Source: Mycobacterium parmense
Lineage (GTDB): Bacteria; Actinomycetota; Actinomycetes; Mycobacteriales; Mycobacteriaceae
Assembly (NCBI RefSeq): GCF_010730575.1
Contig: NZ_AP022614.1
Location: 1,116,001-1,180,000 of the forward strand
Length of the DNA stretch: 64,000 bases
Direction of reading: 5' to 3'
Under the pieces are notes generated by a model. The model searched no databases, had not been told where the DNA came from, and saw only the letters and a list, made by a program, of their open reading frames with translations. The number at the start of each line of letters is the position of its first letter. The first letter of the stretch is position 1. Below are positions 55,154-63,183 of this stretch, piece by piece. The position numbers and the translations under genes were made by a program.

Positions 55154-57174
55154 CCTGTCGGCGCGGCGAGGTTGCGGTTCCATTCCAGCCAGCCCACGCC
55201 GGTGCGGCCGTCGGCGGTCCGGACGGTGCCCCACACGCGCGGGAACTGGCTCACCCGCCCGTCTGCGGCGGTGAGACGCACCGGCGCCTGGCCGCGCACC
55301 TCGACGTCGGCGGTGAGGTCGCCCGGGTTCAACACGAGCGTGGCCTCCGTCGGTAAACCGTTGTCGCCGAACGACTCCCGTGACGCGACCGACTGAAGGT
55401 CGGTGACCTCGCCGTCGCGCTGCGCGTAGCCGATGCTGAACGTCGGGGCGCCGGGGATGCGGATGTTGACTCCGTGCAGGTGGGTGCCGTCGTGCAGATG
55501 CAGCGCGCTCCAGATCCAGTCCATGCTCCACCAGTCGCGGACACCCCAGGAGTGGTCGCGTTGGCCGGGAACCGAGTCGACGCGGTATTCCGTGGCGTCG
55601 ACCGTGACGTTCCCGGACACAGTGCACGGAATCTCGTAACGCGTGGTCAGCCCGTACTTGTAGGGCGTGCCGGCGGTGGTCCACACCAGATCCATCGTCA
55701 CCTCGACGGGGGTACCCGACTCGCCGCGCAGTAACGCCGACGGGTCCGGGAACGCCTCACCTCGCCCGCGGACCGCAACGCGGTAGGCCCGCAGTGGCGC
55801 GCTGACCGAATGATCGAGCTCGAAGGCGTCGGTGCGCAACGTCCACGGGTCGGCGGGCAGCGCCACGTCGCAATCGACGACCGCCACGGTCGGCAGGCCA
55901 GGCCCGCACAACAGTGCGTGGACCCACGCCCGGCGTTGATTCGCGACCAGGCCGAGCCGAAACCAGCCACCGAAACCCTGTGCGGCGTCGGCGAAGTCGG
56001 CATACCAGCTCTCGCTCCACAGCGGTTCGGCGGTGGGCGTGTGGGCGAGTTCGTCCTCTTCCGACGGTCGCAACGCCGCCGGGACCACGGCTGGATCGGT
56101 TGCGGGCAGCGTCGCCAGCGCATCGGTGTCGAGGACGTGGTCGCAGTGGCGCTGCAGCATCGTCATGAACATCCGGTCGCCGCGTTCAGTCCGTTCGACG
56201 AGCATCGAGGAGACGATCGCCATCATCACCCCGAAGAAACTCTGCCGCCGGACACCGTCGGCGACGTCGGCGAGTGTGATGGGCGCCGAAGGCCCCAGGG
56301 CCCCGTGATAGGCGCGCAGCAGCGCATCGTAATGCTCCCGCCGGTCCGCTGTGGGCAGCGCGCAGCCGACGAAGTACGCGAGGTCGGTCAGTGCCGGTCC
56401 CCACGAAACCGTCTGCCAGTCGACCACCGTGAGCGGTCGGTCGGCTCCGGCGGTGCCGAACAACATGTTGTCCAGCCGGTAGTCGCCATGAATGAGGCCG
56501 TGGATGCGGTCCGGCCGCGACTCGGCCGCTAGGTAGGCGTCGAACGCGGCCACAAGTCGTTCGCACACGACGCGGTGTGCGGGGGCGATCTGGTCGCCGT
56601 AGCGCTCCACGAAACCCGCGTACAGCGGTGCGATGATCGCCGCGCCCAGCGGCGATTCGCGGTTCAGCCACGGAGCTTCGGCCAGCGCGACGTCGCCGAG
56701 CAGCGGACCTTGTAACCGCGCGAGCTCGACGACACCGAGCCGGGCCTGTTCGACGGTCGCGCCGGCGATCTCGTCACCGACCACCGCGGTTCCGGCGTCG
56801 CCCAGCAGCAGGTCGAACACCCCCGTCGCGGTGTCGACCGCGGCGTGGTAGCAGGGCGCGACCGGGCCGCCCAGCCCCGGCGCGATGTCGCCGTAGAAGC
56901 GGACTTCGCGTTCGTAAAGGCCCAGCGCCAACCCGGTCTGCCGGCTCACCGGATCGGTGGCCGCGACCTTCAGCACGACCGACTCCGGGCGTTGAACAGC
57001 TTCGGCGCCGTCGTCGGCATAGCGGAGCCGGATTCGGTAACACTCGCTCATCTGCCCGGTGCCGATGCGCTCGACGGCGAAGTCGGCGACGGTGCCGGCA
57101 CCGATCGCCGCGGTCAGCCACGACGTCGTGAGGTCGCCGGGTTGTTCGATGACTTGCTCGGTGTCGGCGTGCAT
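55150..57174 (-). CDS. Kinase-like protein fused to a beta-rich domain
   Basis: 674 residues from ATG 57174; a TTG at 57195 forming a TTGA overlap with lipT is an alternative. Residues 1-340 are aminoglycoside-phosphotransferase-like: VVLKVAATD (Lys), HGLIHGDYRLDNMLF (Brenner motif) and VVDWQTVSWGP. From about 370 the chain is beta-rich, with DHSWGVRDWWSMDWIWSALH and FPRVWGTVRTADGRTGVG. I do not recognise a function; it resembles domains of unknown function found with such kinases in mycobacteria. It may phosphorylate and bind one hydrophobic substrate. Confidence 0.8.
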   Translation of the reverse strand: MHADTEQVIEQPGDLTTSWLTAAIGAGTVADFAVERIGTGQMSECYRIRLRYADDGAEAVQRPESVVLKVAATDPVSRQTGLALGLYEREVRFYGDIAPGLGGPVAPCYHAAVDTATGVFDLLLGDAGTAVVGDEIAGATVEQARLGVVELARLQGPLLGDVALAEAPWLNRESPLGAAIIAPLYAGFVERYGDQIAPAHRVVCERLVAAFDAYLAAESRPDRIHGLIHGDYRLDNMLFGTAGADRPLTVVDWQTVSWGPALTDLAYFVGCALPTADRREHYDALLRAYHGALGPSAPITLADVADGVRRQSFFGVMMAIVSSMLVERTERGDRMFMTMLQRHCDHVLDTDALATLPATDPAVVPAALRPSEEDELAHTPTAEPLWSESWYADFADAAQGFGGWFRLGLVANQRRAWVHALLCGPGLPTVAVVDCDVALPADPWTLRTDAFELDHSVSAPLRAYRVAVRGRGEAFPDPSALLRGESGTPVEVTMDLVWTTAGTPYKYGLTTRYEIPCTVSGNVTVDATEYRVDSVPGQRDHSWGVRDWWSMDWIWSALHLHDGTHLHGVNIRIPGAPTFSIGYAQRDGEVTDLQSVASRESFGDNGLPTEATLVLNPGDLTADVEVRGQAPVRLTAADGRVSQFPRVWGTVRTADGRTGVGWLEWNRNLAAPTG

Positions 57175-57191
57175 GTCAGCAGCGTGCCAGG

Positions 57192-58697
57192 TCAACGCGC
57201 GAGTGAGAAGCCGTCCCAGGCCATTCGGCGGTGCGGGTGCGGATCGAACTCGACGCGGCTCTTGCGGTCGAACACCATGACGGCGCGATCGGCGGTGGTG
57301 TAGGCGGGCCAGTCGTCACCCGGCACTCCGTGACGGCTGAAAGACCGCCAGCGCCGTTGCACCTGGTCGCTGACTCGCAGCGCCGCACGCTGGTCGGCGG
57401 CGGCGGTGAGCAGCGAGCCCAACCTGGTGCGGTAGAAGTCGAACACCGCGAGCAGTTCGGTGGCATGCGTCGCGCCCAGACCCGACCAGCGCAGCGTCCG
57501 CGGCGCGTAGTCGTAGCGGTACAGGTAGGTCGGCGCGTGGGCGCCGTGGGCCTCGGCGATCTGCCAGGCCGCTGAGCTGAACGCGAAGTCTCCGCCGAGC
57601 TGTATGCATGCCGCCCGCCCGGGATAATCGGGATAGGCGGCGGTGATGCGTTCGCGGGCCGCCGGTTCAGCGTCGGCCAGCAGCTCCTCGACCATCGACT
57701 TGTTGGTCGGCAGCATCGCCAGGAAGCGGGTGAAAAGCCGGCCCTCCTCGGCGTTGGTGCCGACGATCAGCGGCACCCGGTGCGCCATCCCACGCTGCAT
57801 CGCCTCGATGGGGTCGACGGGCAGGATGTCATCGCCTACCGAGGGCCCAATCGGGAAGGCGCCCAACCTGTCCTGCATGCCCTGGTCGATGAGGCGGTGC
57901 TGGGCTTCCACGAGTTGGGTGGCGGGCACCCGCATCAAGGTGTCGGCGGCATCGCGGCCCCGCGCCCCGAGCAGTTCGGCGAACCGCGCGGCGAACGCGG
58001 CCGCCACCTCCTTCGACCGGACCAGGCCCGACGCCGGGCTTTCGGAGATCGCCCGAGCGAATAGCCCTTCGGCCCCGGGCACCGCCGGCAGCGTCGCGGT
58101 GATGCACGCACCCGCGCTCTCGCCGAAGATGGTGACGTTGTCGGGGTCGCCGCCGAAGCCCGAGATGTTGTCGCGGACCCACTGCAGCGCGAGAACCAGG
58201 TCGCGCAGGTACAGGTTGCTGTCGATCGGCATGGCCTCGGTGGACAACGACGACAGGTCGAGGCATCCCAGCGCGCCCAGCCGGTAGTTCACCGACACAT
58301 AGACACAGCCGCGCCGTGCCAGGGCGGCGCCGTCGTAGAGCGGCGTGGCCGAGCTGCCCAGGAAGTACCCTCCGCCGTGGATGAACACCATCACCGGCAG
58401 CGACTCGCCCCCGGCGCCCTGCGGGCTGACCACGTTGAGCGTGAGGCAGTCCTCACTCATGGGCTGATAACGGCCGACCCCGAGCATCGTGTAACGGCGC
58501 TGCTGGGGCGCGCAATTGGCGAATCCGTGGCAGTGGCGCACACCCGACCAGGGCAGCGCCGGTTGCGGCGCCCGGAATCGCAGCGGCCCTACCGGCGGCC
58601 TCGCGTACGGGATGGATCGCCAGCGGTTGACGCCGTCGCGGGTGAAGCCTTCGACCGTGCCGATCGTTGTGCGTGCGCGGACAGTGCGCTGATGCAT
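57192..58697 (-). CDS. lipT: Type B carboxylesterase, LipT
   Basis: 501 residues. The type-B carboxylesterase markers are EDCLTLNVVSP, the oxyanion HGGGYFLG, the nucleophile FGESAGA, the acid in VGTNAEEGRLF and the histidine in LGATHATELLAVF. It is the position and size equivalent of M. tuberculosis LipT (Rv2045c) between pncA and lppI. First gene of an operon with the kinase fusion and gntK. No signal peptide is seen. Confidence 0.9.
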   Translation of the reverse strand: MHQRTVRARTTIGTVEGFTRDGVNRWRSIPYARPPVGPLRFRAPQPALPWSGVRHCHGFANCAPQQRRYTMLGVGRYQPMSEDCLTLNVVSPQGAGGESLPVMVFIHGGGYFLGSSATPLYDGAALARRGCVYVSVNYRLGALGCLDLSSLSTEAMPIDSNLYLRDLVLALQWVRDNISGFGGDPDNVTIFGESAGACITATLPAVPGAEGLFARAISESPASGLVRSKEVAAAFAARFAELLGARGRDAADTLMRVPATQLVEAQHRLIDQGMQDRLGAFPIGPSVGDDILPVDPIEAMQRGMAHRVPLIVGTNAEEGRLFTRFLAMLPTNKSMVEELLADAEPAARERITAAYPDYPGRAACIQLGGDFAFSSAAWQIAEAHGAHAPTYLYRYDYAPRTLRWSGLGATHATELLAVFDFYRTRLGSLLTAAADQRAALRVSDQVQRRWRSFSRHGVPGDDWPAYTTADRAVMVFDRKSRVEFDPHPHRRMAWDGFSLAR

Positions 58698-58775
58698 ATC
58701 CCGACGGTAACCGACACTGATGCCGTAGTGCGCGTGCAGCGGCCCAATTCGGGGTGCGGCGGTTAGCCTGTCGGG

Positions 58776-59456
58776 ATGCGGATTGCCGCTGTGGTCACTG
58801 CGTCGTTACTGGTCGCGGGGTGCTCGCATGCCGCCACCGAGCGCTCGGGGCAAACCCAGACCACCCCTGCGACGTCCACCGGGAGTTCCGCGGTCCCCCC
58901 GACCGGCAAGCCGCCGCCGTCCGCCGCGCCGGCCGCAGGTGCGTCGATCTCCGACGTCATCGCCTGGATCGAGGCGGGTCGTCCCGCGGATCCGGGCGCG
59001 TTTCACAGCGCGACCCGCGACGGGATCACCACGCCGCTGGGCAATGACTTTGCCGTCTCGGCTGCGGCCGGCAAAGTTTCTTGCATGACGGATGCCAAGC
59101 ACACGGGCGGCGCGGTGGTGTGCCTGGTGAAGCTGACCAATCCGCCGCCGCCGCCAGCGACGTCCTACGGCGAGTGGAAGGGCGGCTGGGTGGACTTCGA
59201 CGGCGTGAGCCTTGACGTCGGGGCGTCGCGTGCCGATCCGGGGCCCTTCGTCAACGGCAACGGACCGGACCTGGCGAGTGGGGATTCGCTGTTCTTCGGC
59301 GATTATCGTTGCCGCGCCGACCAAGACGGCATGTTCTGCGTGAACTACGCCCATCAGTCGGCCGCGCGGTTGAGCCCCGGCGGCATCGAAGCGTTCGGCT
59401 GCCTGCGGCCCGCTCCGCCACCCGACGGCGTGGGCGCAGCGTTCAGCTGTTCGTGA
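58776..59456 (+). CDS. lppI: Lipoprotein LppI
   Basis: 226 residues. The signal peptide ends in the lipobox LVAGC with Cys16, then a Ser/Thr/Pro-rich linker of about 40 residues leads to a domain with four or more cysteines (SCMTDAKH, VVCLVK, YRCRADQDGMFCVNY, FGCLRP) that should form disulfides outside the cell. It is equivalent to M. tuberculosis LppI (Rv2046) next to lipT. Function unknown. The 3' end overlaps the convergent dehydrogenase by 14 bp. Confidence 0.87.
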   Translation: MRIAAVVTASLLVAGCSHAATERSGQTQTTPATSTGSSAVPPTGKPPPSAAPAAGASISDVIAWIEAGRPADPGAFHSATRDGITTPLGNDFAVSAAAGKVSCMTDAKHTGGAVVCLVKLTNPPPPPATSYGEWKGGWVDFDGVSLDVGASRADPGPFVNGNGPDLASGDSLFFGDYRCRADQDGMFCVNYAHQSAARLSPGGIEAFGCLRPAPPPDGVGAAFSCS

Positions 59457-60409
59457 GGGTCGAGAACAGCTCACTCATCTCGTCGGCCGGCCCCCCGGGC
59501 ACGGTGTAGCCGGCTTCGTCGCGGATCTCGTCGAGATGGTCGCGCACGTCCTCGACCGACAGGGCTGGTGCGCGGAAACCCCTTGTCCTGCCGATGAAGA
59601 ATCGCGCGACATGTCCCCCGCCCACCGTGTAGATCTCCCCGGATACCGGGCAATCCCGGTGCGTCAGGAAGGCCGCGACAGGTGCGACCTGCGCCGGGTT
59701 CAACCTCCGCAGGTGTTGCCCCACAAGTTCGTTCAGCACCGCCTGCGCCGCGGCATCGTCGGGTGCACCCGCCTGCCCGATCGAGTGTGTCAGCATCCGC
59801 GTGTAGGCGATCGGCGCTATCGCGTTCACCTTGATGCCGCGCGGAGCTCCTTCGGCGGCGAGCACGCGGGTCAAGCCGATCAGACCCGGTCTTGGCCGCC
59901 CCGTAGTTGCTCATGCGTTCGGCGCCAAGGATTCCCGCGGCCGAGCAGGTGTTGAGTACCCGGCCGTACCGTTGCTCTCGCATGACCTTCCACGCGGGAC
60001 GGGTCACGTAGAAGGCGCCTTTGAGATGCACGTCGACGACGGGTTCGAGCCGGTCGGCCGTCATGTCCTCGAAGGCCGCGTCCCCGACGATGCCCGCGTT
60101 GTTGATCACGATGTCGACCCGTCCCCACGCATCCAGGGCGGAATCGATGATCGCCTGTCCCCCCTCGGGACTCGCCACGCTGTGGCTGTCGGCGATCGCC
60201 TCGCCACCGTCGCGGCGAATCTCCTCGGCGGTGGCTTCGGCGGGGCCGCCGCCAGCGCCGGAACCCGTCACCGAGCCGCCGATGTCGTTGACCACGATCC
60301 GCGCGCCGCGCGTGGCGAGCAGCAGCGCGTACCGCTTGCCCAAACCGCCTCCCGCGCCGGTGACCACCGCCACCTGGCCGTCGAAGCGCAGCTCGTCGGA
60401 CCCGGTCAC
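59443..60409 (-). pseudogene. Short-chain dehydrogenase with one frameshift
   Basis: The GTG at 60409 overlaps the P450 stop (GTGA). The frame reads a 17-beta-hydroxysteroid/hydroxyacyl-CoA type SDR: TGAGGGLGKRYAL, NNAG and the active-site SNYGAAK. It then breaks at the GGG run 59885-59887, directly after YGAAKTG. Removing one G restores LIGLTRVLAAEGAP and the rest to the stop at 59443, for 321 residues. The intact remainder with good codon use suggests a recent mutation or a homopolymer sequencing error. Partner of the P450. Confidence 0.75.
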
Positions 60410-61638
60410 CAGCTCACCGGGAGCTCTTTCATGCCGTAAATGTTGGCGTCTTTGAACCTCAGCTCCTCCGACGGGACAGCCAGTGTGAGGGCGGGCAGGC
60501 GACGCGCCAGCGTCGCGAATGCGACCTGCATCTCGACGCGCGCCAGGTTCTGCCCGATACATTGGTGCACCCCGTAGCCGAACCCCAAGTGGCCCCGTGT
60601 GTTTCGGCCGCAGTCGAAGCTTTCGGGGACATCGACGAATTCGGCGTCCCAATTCCCGGCGGGCAGATTCATGACGACGAACTCACCGGCGCGGACCAGC
60701 TGGCCGCCGAGGAAGAGGTCCTCGGTCGCCACACGGTCGACCTGGCTGTGAACGATGCTGAGATAGCGCATGAGCTCTTCGACGACATTGGCCACAAAGG
60801 CCAGATCGTCGGTCCGCCCGAGCCGCTCGAATACACCAGGATGTTCCAGCAACACAACGGTTCCCAACGAGATCATGTTCGCCGTGGTTTCGTGGCCGGC
60901 CTGCATCATGATCACCGCGTTCATGGCCGTGGTGGCACGGTCGAGCCGGCCGGTCGCCACGTATTCGGTGACCAGTTGGCTGATCAAGTCGTCGCCGGGT
61001 TCACGCTCCTTGCGCTCCACCAGTTCTTGGATGTAGGCGTACATCGCCCCGAACGCCTCGGCCTTTTGCGCGTCCGTGGATTTCTGGTCGAGCCCGGTCG
61101 TGGTGTTGTGCTGGAAGAGTTCCAGGTCTTCGGGCGGCACACCCAGCAACAGCGCGATCACCATCGACGGCACCGGCAAGGCGAACTCGCGCACCAGATC
61201 GGCCGGTGCCCCGCGGTCGATCATCCGGCCGAGATAGTGGTCGACCATGTCCTGGATCTGCGGCCGCATCGACTCGCAACGCCGGAAGGTGAAGTGGCTG
61301 GTCATCATGCGCCGCAAGCGATGGTGCTCGGGGTCATCGGTCCGCGCGAACATCACCGGCACCTTGTTGTCATCGTCCTTGGGCATGATCGAGTCCGGAA
61401 TCGTCTTCGCGGACAGGCGCGGGTCGATTAGCGCCGCCCGGATATCTCGGTAACGGCTGACCACCCAGACCTCATTGCCCCCGAACATCGCCTTTCGCAG
61501 CCCGGGCCGTTCCCGCCATTCCACGAACTCTGGCGGCGGCGCGAGCGGGCACTGCGCGGGCCGCGGGACGGGCAGCACCGGAAGACTGCCCTCGAAGCCG
61601 CTTTGCGAAGCCTCGGTCGATTTGGAAGTGATTGACAT
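60406..61638 (-). CDS. Cytochrome P450
   Basis: 410 residues. The heme loop FGYGVHQCIG has its cysteine at 360, the helix I motif AGHETT is canonical, and ExxR lies in VEELMRYLS. The overall layout (LAPPPEFVEWRERPGLRKAM start) fits the actinobacterial CYP105/107-like clan; I cannot name the family. It is unlike the CYP143 pair in this window. The stop overlaps the dehydrogenase start (GTGA), and it is divergent from a TetR gene with a clear palindrome between, so it is likely inducible. Confidence 0.9.
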   Translation of the reverse strand: MSITSKSTEASQSGFEGSLPVLPVPRPAQCPLAPPPEFVEWRERPGLRKAMFGGNEVWVVSRYRDIRAALIDPRLSAKTIPDSIMPKDDDNKVPVMFARTDDPEHHRLRRMMTSHFTFRRCESMRPQIQDMVDHYLGRMIDRGAPADLVREFALPVPSMVIALLLGVPPEDLELFQHNTTTGLDQKSTDAQKAEAFGAMYAYIQELVERKEREPGDDLISQLVTEYVATGRLDRATTAMNAVIMMQAGHETTANMISLGTVVLLEHPGVFERLGRTDDLAFVANVVEELMRYLSIVHSQVDRVATEDLFLGGQLVRAGEFVVMNLPAGNWDAEFVDVPESFDCGRNTRGHLGFGYGVHQCIGQNLARVEMQVAFATLARRLPALTLAVPSEELRFKDANIYGMKELPVSW

Positions 61639-61700
61639 GGACCACTTTCCCGCTAAGTGTCAGATGTCTGCCAGTTGTAGAGCCTAGTGTGATCGCTTGT

Positions 61701-61716
61701 TGACAGTCAACTGTCA
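61701..61716. promoter_or_regulatory. 16-bp palindrome between P450 and tetR
   Basis: TGACAGT-CA-ACTGTCA has perfect 7-bp arms and ends 14 bases before the TetR start at 61731, 63 bp before the divergent P450 start. A weaker related element (TGTCAGATGTCTGCCA, near 61659) lies closer to the P450. It is a good operator for the adjacent TetR. Confidence 0.6.
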
Positions 61717-61730
61717 GTTAGGCTGGGGGG

Positions 61731-62360
61731 ATGACCGCGGTGGAAGACCGGCCGTTGCGCGCGGATGCGGCGCGCAACGCCGAGCGCATTCTGCGCGCCG
61801 CGCGCGAGGTCTACGCAGAGCTCGGGCCGGATGCGCCCGTCGAGGCCGTCGCCCGTGCCGCAAGAGTCGGCGAACGAACGCTCTACCGCCGGTTTCCGAC
61901 GAAAGCCGACCTGGTCCGGGCGGCGCTGGATCAAAGCATCGCCGAGGACCTCACCCCGGCGATCGACACCGCCCGCCGCGCCACAGATCCACTCCGCGGT
62001 CTCACCGACCTGATCGAAGCGGCGATATCGCTGGGGGCACGCGAACACCACCTGCTGACTGCCGCACGCCGCGCCGGTTCACTGTCGTCCGATATCTCGG
62101 TCTCGCTCAACGAGGCGCTCGGCGAGCTTATGCGCGAAGGCCAGCACGCCGGCCGAGTCCGCTCCGACCTCGTCGCCGACGACCTACCTCGCCTGGTCGC
62201 GATGCTCTTCGGCGTGCTGTCCACGATGGATGCGGGCAGCGACGGCTGGCGGCGCTATGTCGCTCTGATGGTTGACGCGATAGCGGTCAACGAGCGGGTG
62301 CCGTTGCCACCGGCGGCAGCGCTGCGCTACGAGGTCGACCCGAACAGCTGGCCGCTGTAG
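61731..62360 (+). CDS. TetR regulator divergent from the P450 operon
   Basis: 209 residues with a helix-turn-helix region APVEAVARAARVGERTLYRRF. The C-terminal helical domain is of the TetR_C type seen near P450 and dehydrogenase genes. The palindrome at 61701 lies just before its start, implying autorepression plus control of the P450-dehydrogenase pair. It converges closely with the next dehydrogenase gene (four bases between stops). Confidence 0.9.
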   Translation: MTAVEDRPLRADAARNAERILRAAREVYAELGPDAPVEAVARAARVGERTLYRRFPTKADLVRAALDQSIAEDLTPAIDTARRATDPLRGLTDLIEAAISLGAREHHLLTAARRAGSLSSDISVSLNEALGELMREGQHAGRVRSDLVADDLPRLVAMLFGVLSTMDAGSDGWRRYVALMVDAIAVNERVPLPPAAALRYEVDPNSWPL

Positions 62361-62364
62361 CGCG

Positions 62365-63183
62365 TCAGTTGATGCTCACCCCAGCGTCGACCTTGAACTG
62401 CAGTCCCGTCACCCATCTGGACTCGTCGGAAATGAGGAACAGCACTGCGTTGCTGACATCGACCGGCTCCACGGCCGGCGTCGGCATCGCGTTGACGAAG
62501 ATGGGAATCAGGTCGGGTCGCTCCTCGCCCAGGGCAACGCCGAACGACGGCGGGATCATGCCCGTAGGGCAACCCGTGGGAAGCACGGAATTGACACGCA
62601 CGTTCTGGGCCGCCAGCTCGTTGGCCAACCCCAACGTCAGACCCACGACACCATACTTTGTGGCGGTGTAGGGCAGCTGTAGCGGGAAGCCTTTGATGGC
62701 GCCGGCAGAGCTGATGGTGACGAGACTGCCGCCGCCCTGCTCGAGCAGGTGCGGGATTGCGGCCGCGCACGTGTTCCATGCTCCGATGAGATTCACGTCC
62801 ACCACCGTGCGCCATTGTTCGAGAGTTGTTCTGTCCCATGGCGCCGACGTCAACACGCCGGCATTAGCCACCGCTGCGTCCAGCCCCCCCAGCTCGCTTA
62901 CGCCGTCATCGACCGCGGAACGCAGCTCGGTCTCGTCGCGGACATCGACGATACGGCTCACACAGCGTCGGCCGAATTCCGTCACCAGCCGTACGGTCTC
63001 GGTGAGGTCATCGTCGGTGGCCAGGGGATAGTCGATCTGCGTTAGGGATTGACAGATGTCGACCAGGATCAGGTCGGCCCCCTCTTCGGCAAGCCGCAGC
63101 GCGTGACTTCGGCCCATGCCGCGGGCAGCACCGGTGATCAGCACGCGCTTGCCGGCAACGCGCCCCGCCGGTGATGCCGTCAC
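62365..63183 (-). CDS. Mycofactocin-coupled SDR dehydrogenase
   Basis: 272 residues from GTG 63183, overlapping the upstream stop (GTGA). The NAD motif is TGAARGMGRSHAL, the active site TISSAG and YTATK. The insert with DICQS and YPLATDDDLTETVRL followed by GRRCVSRIVDVRD is the fingerprint of the mycofactocin-coupled SDR subfamily, whose nicotinamide cofactor stays bound and is re-oxidised through the peptide-derived redox carrier mycofactocin. The substrate is probably an alcohol. Co-translated with the DapB-like gene. Confidence 0.85.
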   Translation of the reverse strand: MTASPAGRVAGKRVLITGAARGMGRSHALRLAEEGADLILVDICQSLTQIDYPLATDDDLTETVRLVTEFGRRCVSRIVDVRDETELRSAVDDGVSELGGLDAAVANAGVLTSAPWDRTTLEQWRTVVDVNLIGAWNTCAAAIPHLLEQGGGSLVTISSAGAIKGFPLQLPYTATKYGVVGLTLGLANELAAQNVRVNSVLPTGCPTGMIPPSFGVALGEERPDLIPIFVNAMPTPAVEPVDVSNAVLFLISDESRWVTGLQFKVDAGVSIN

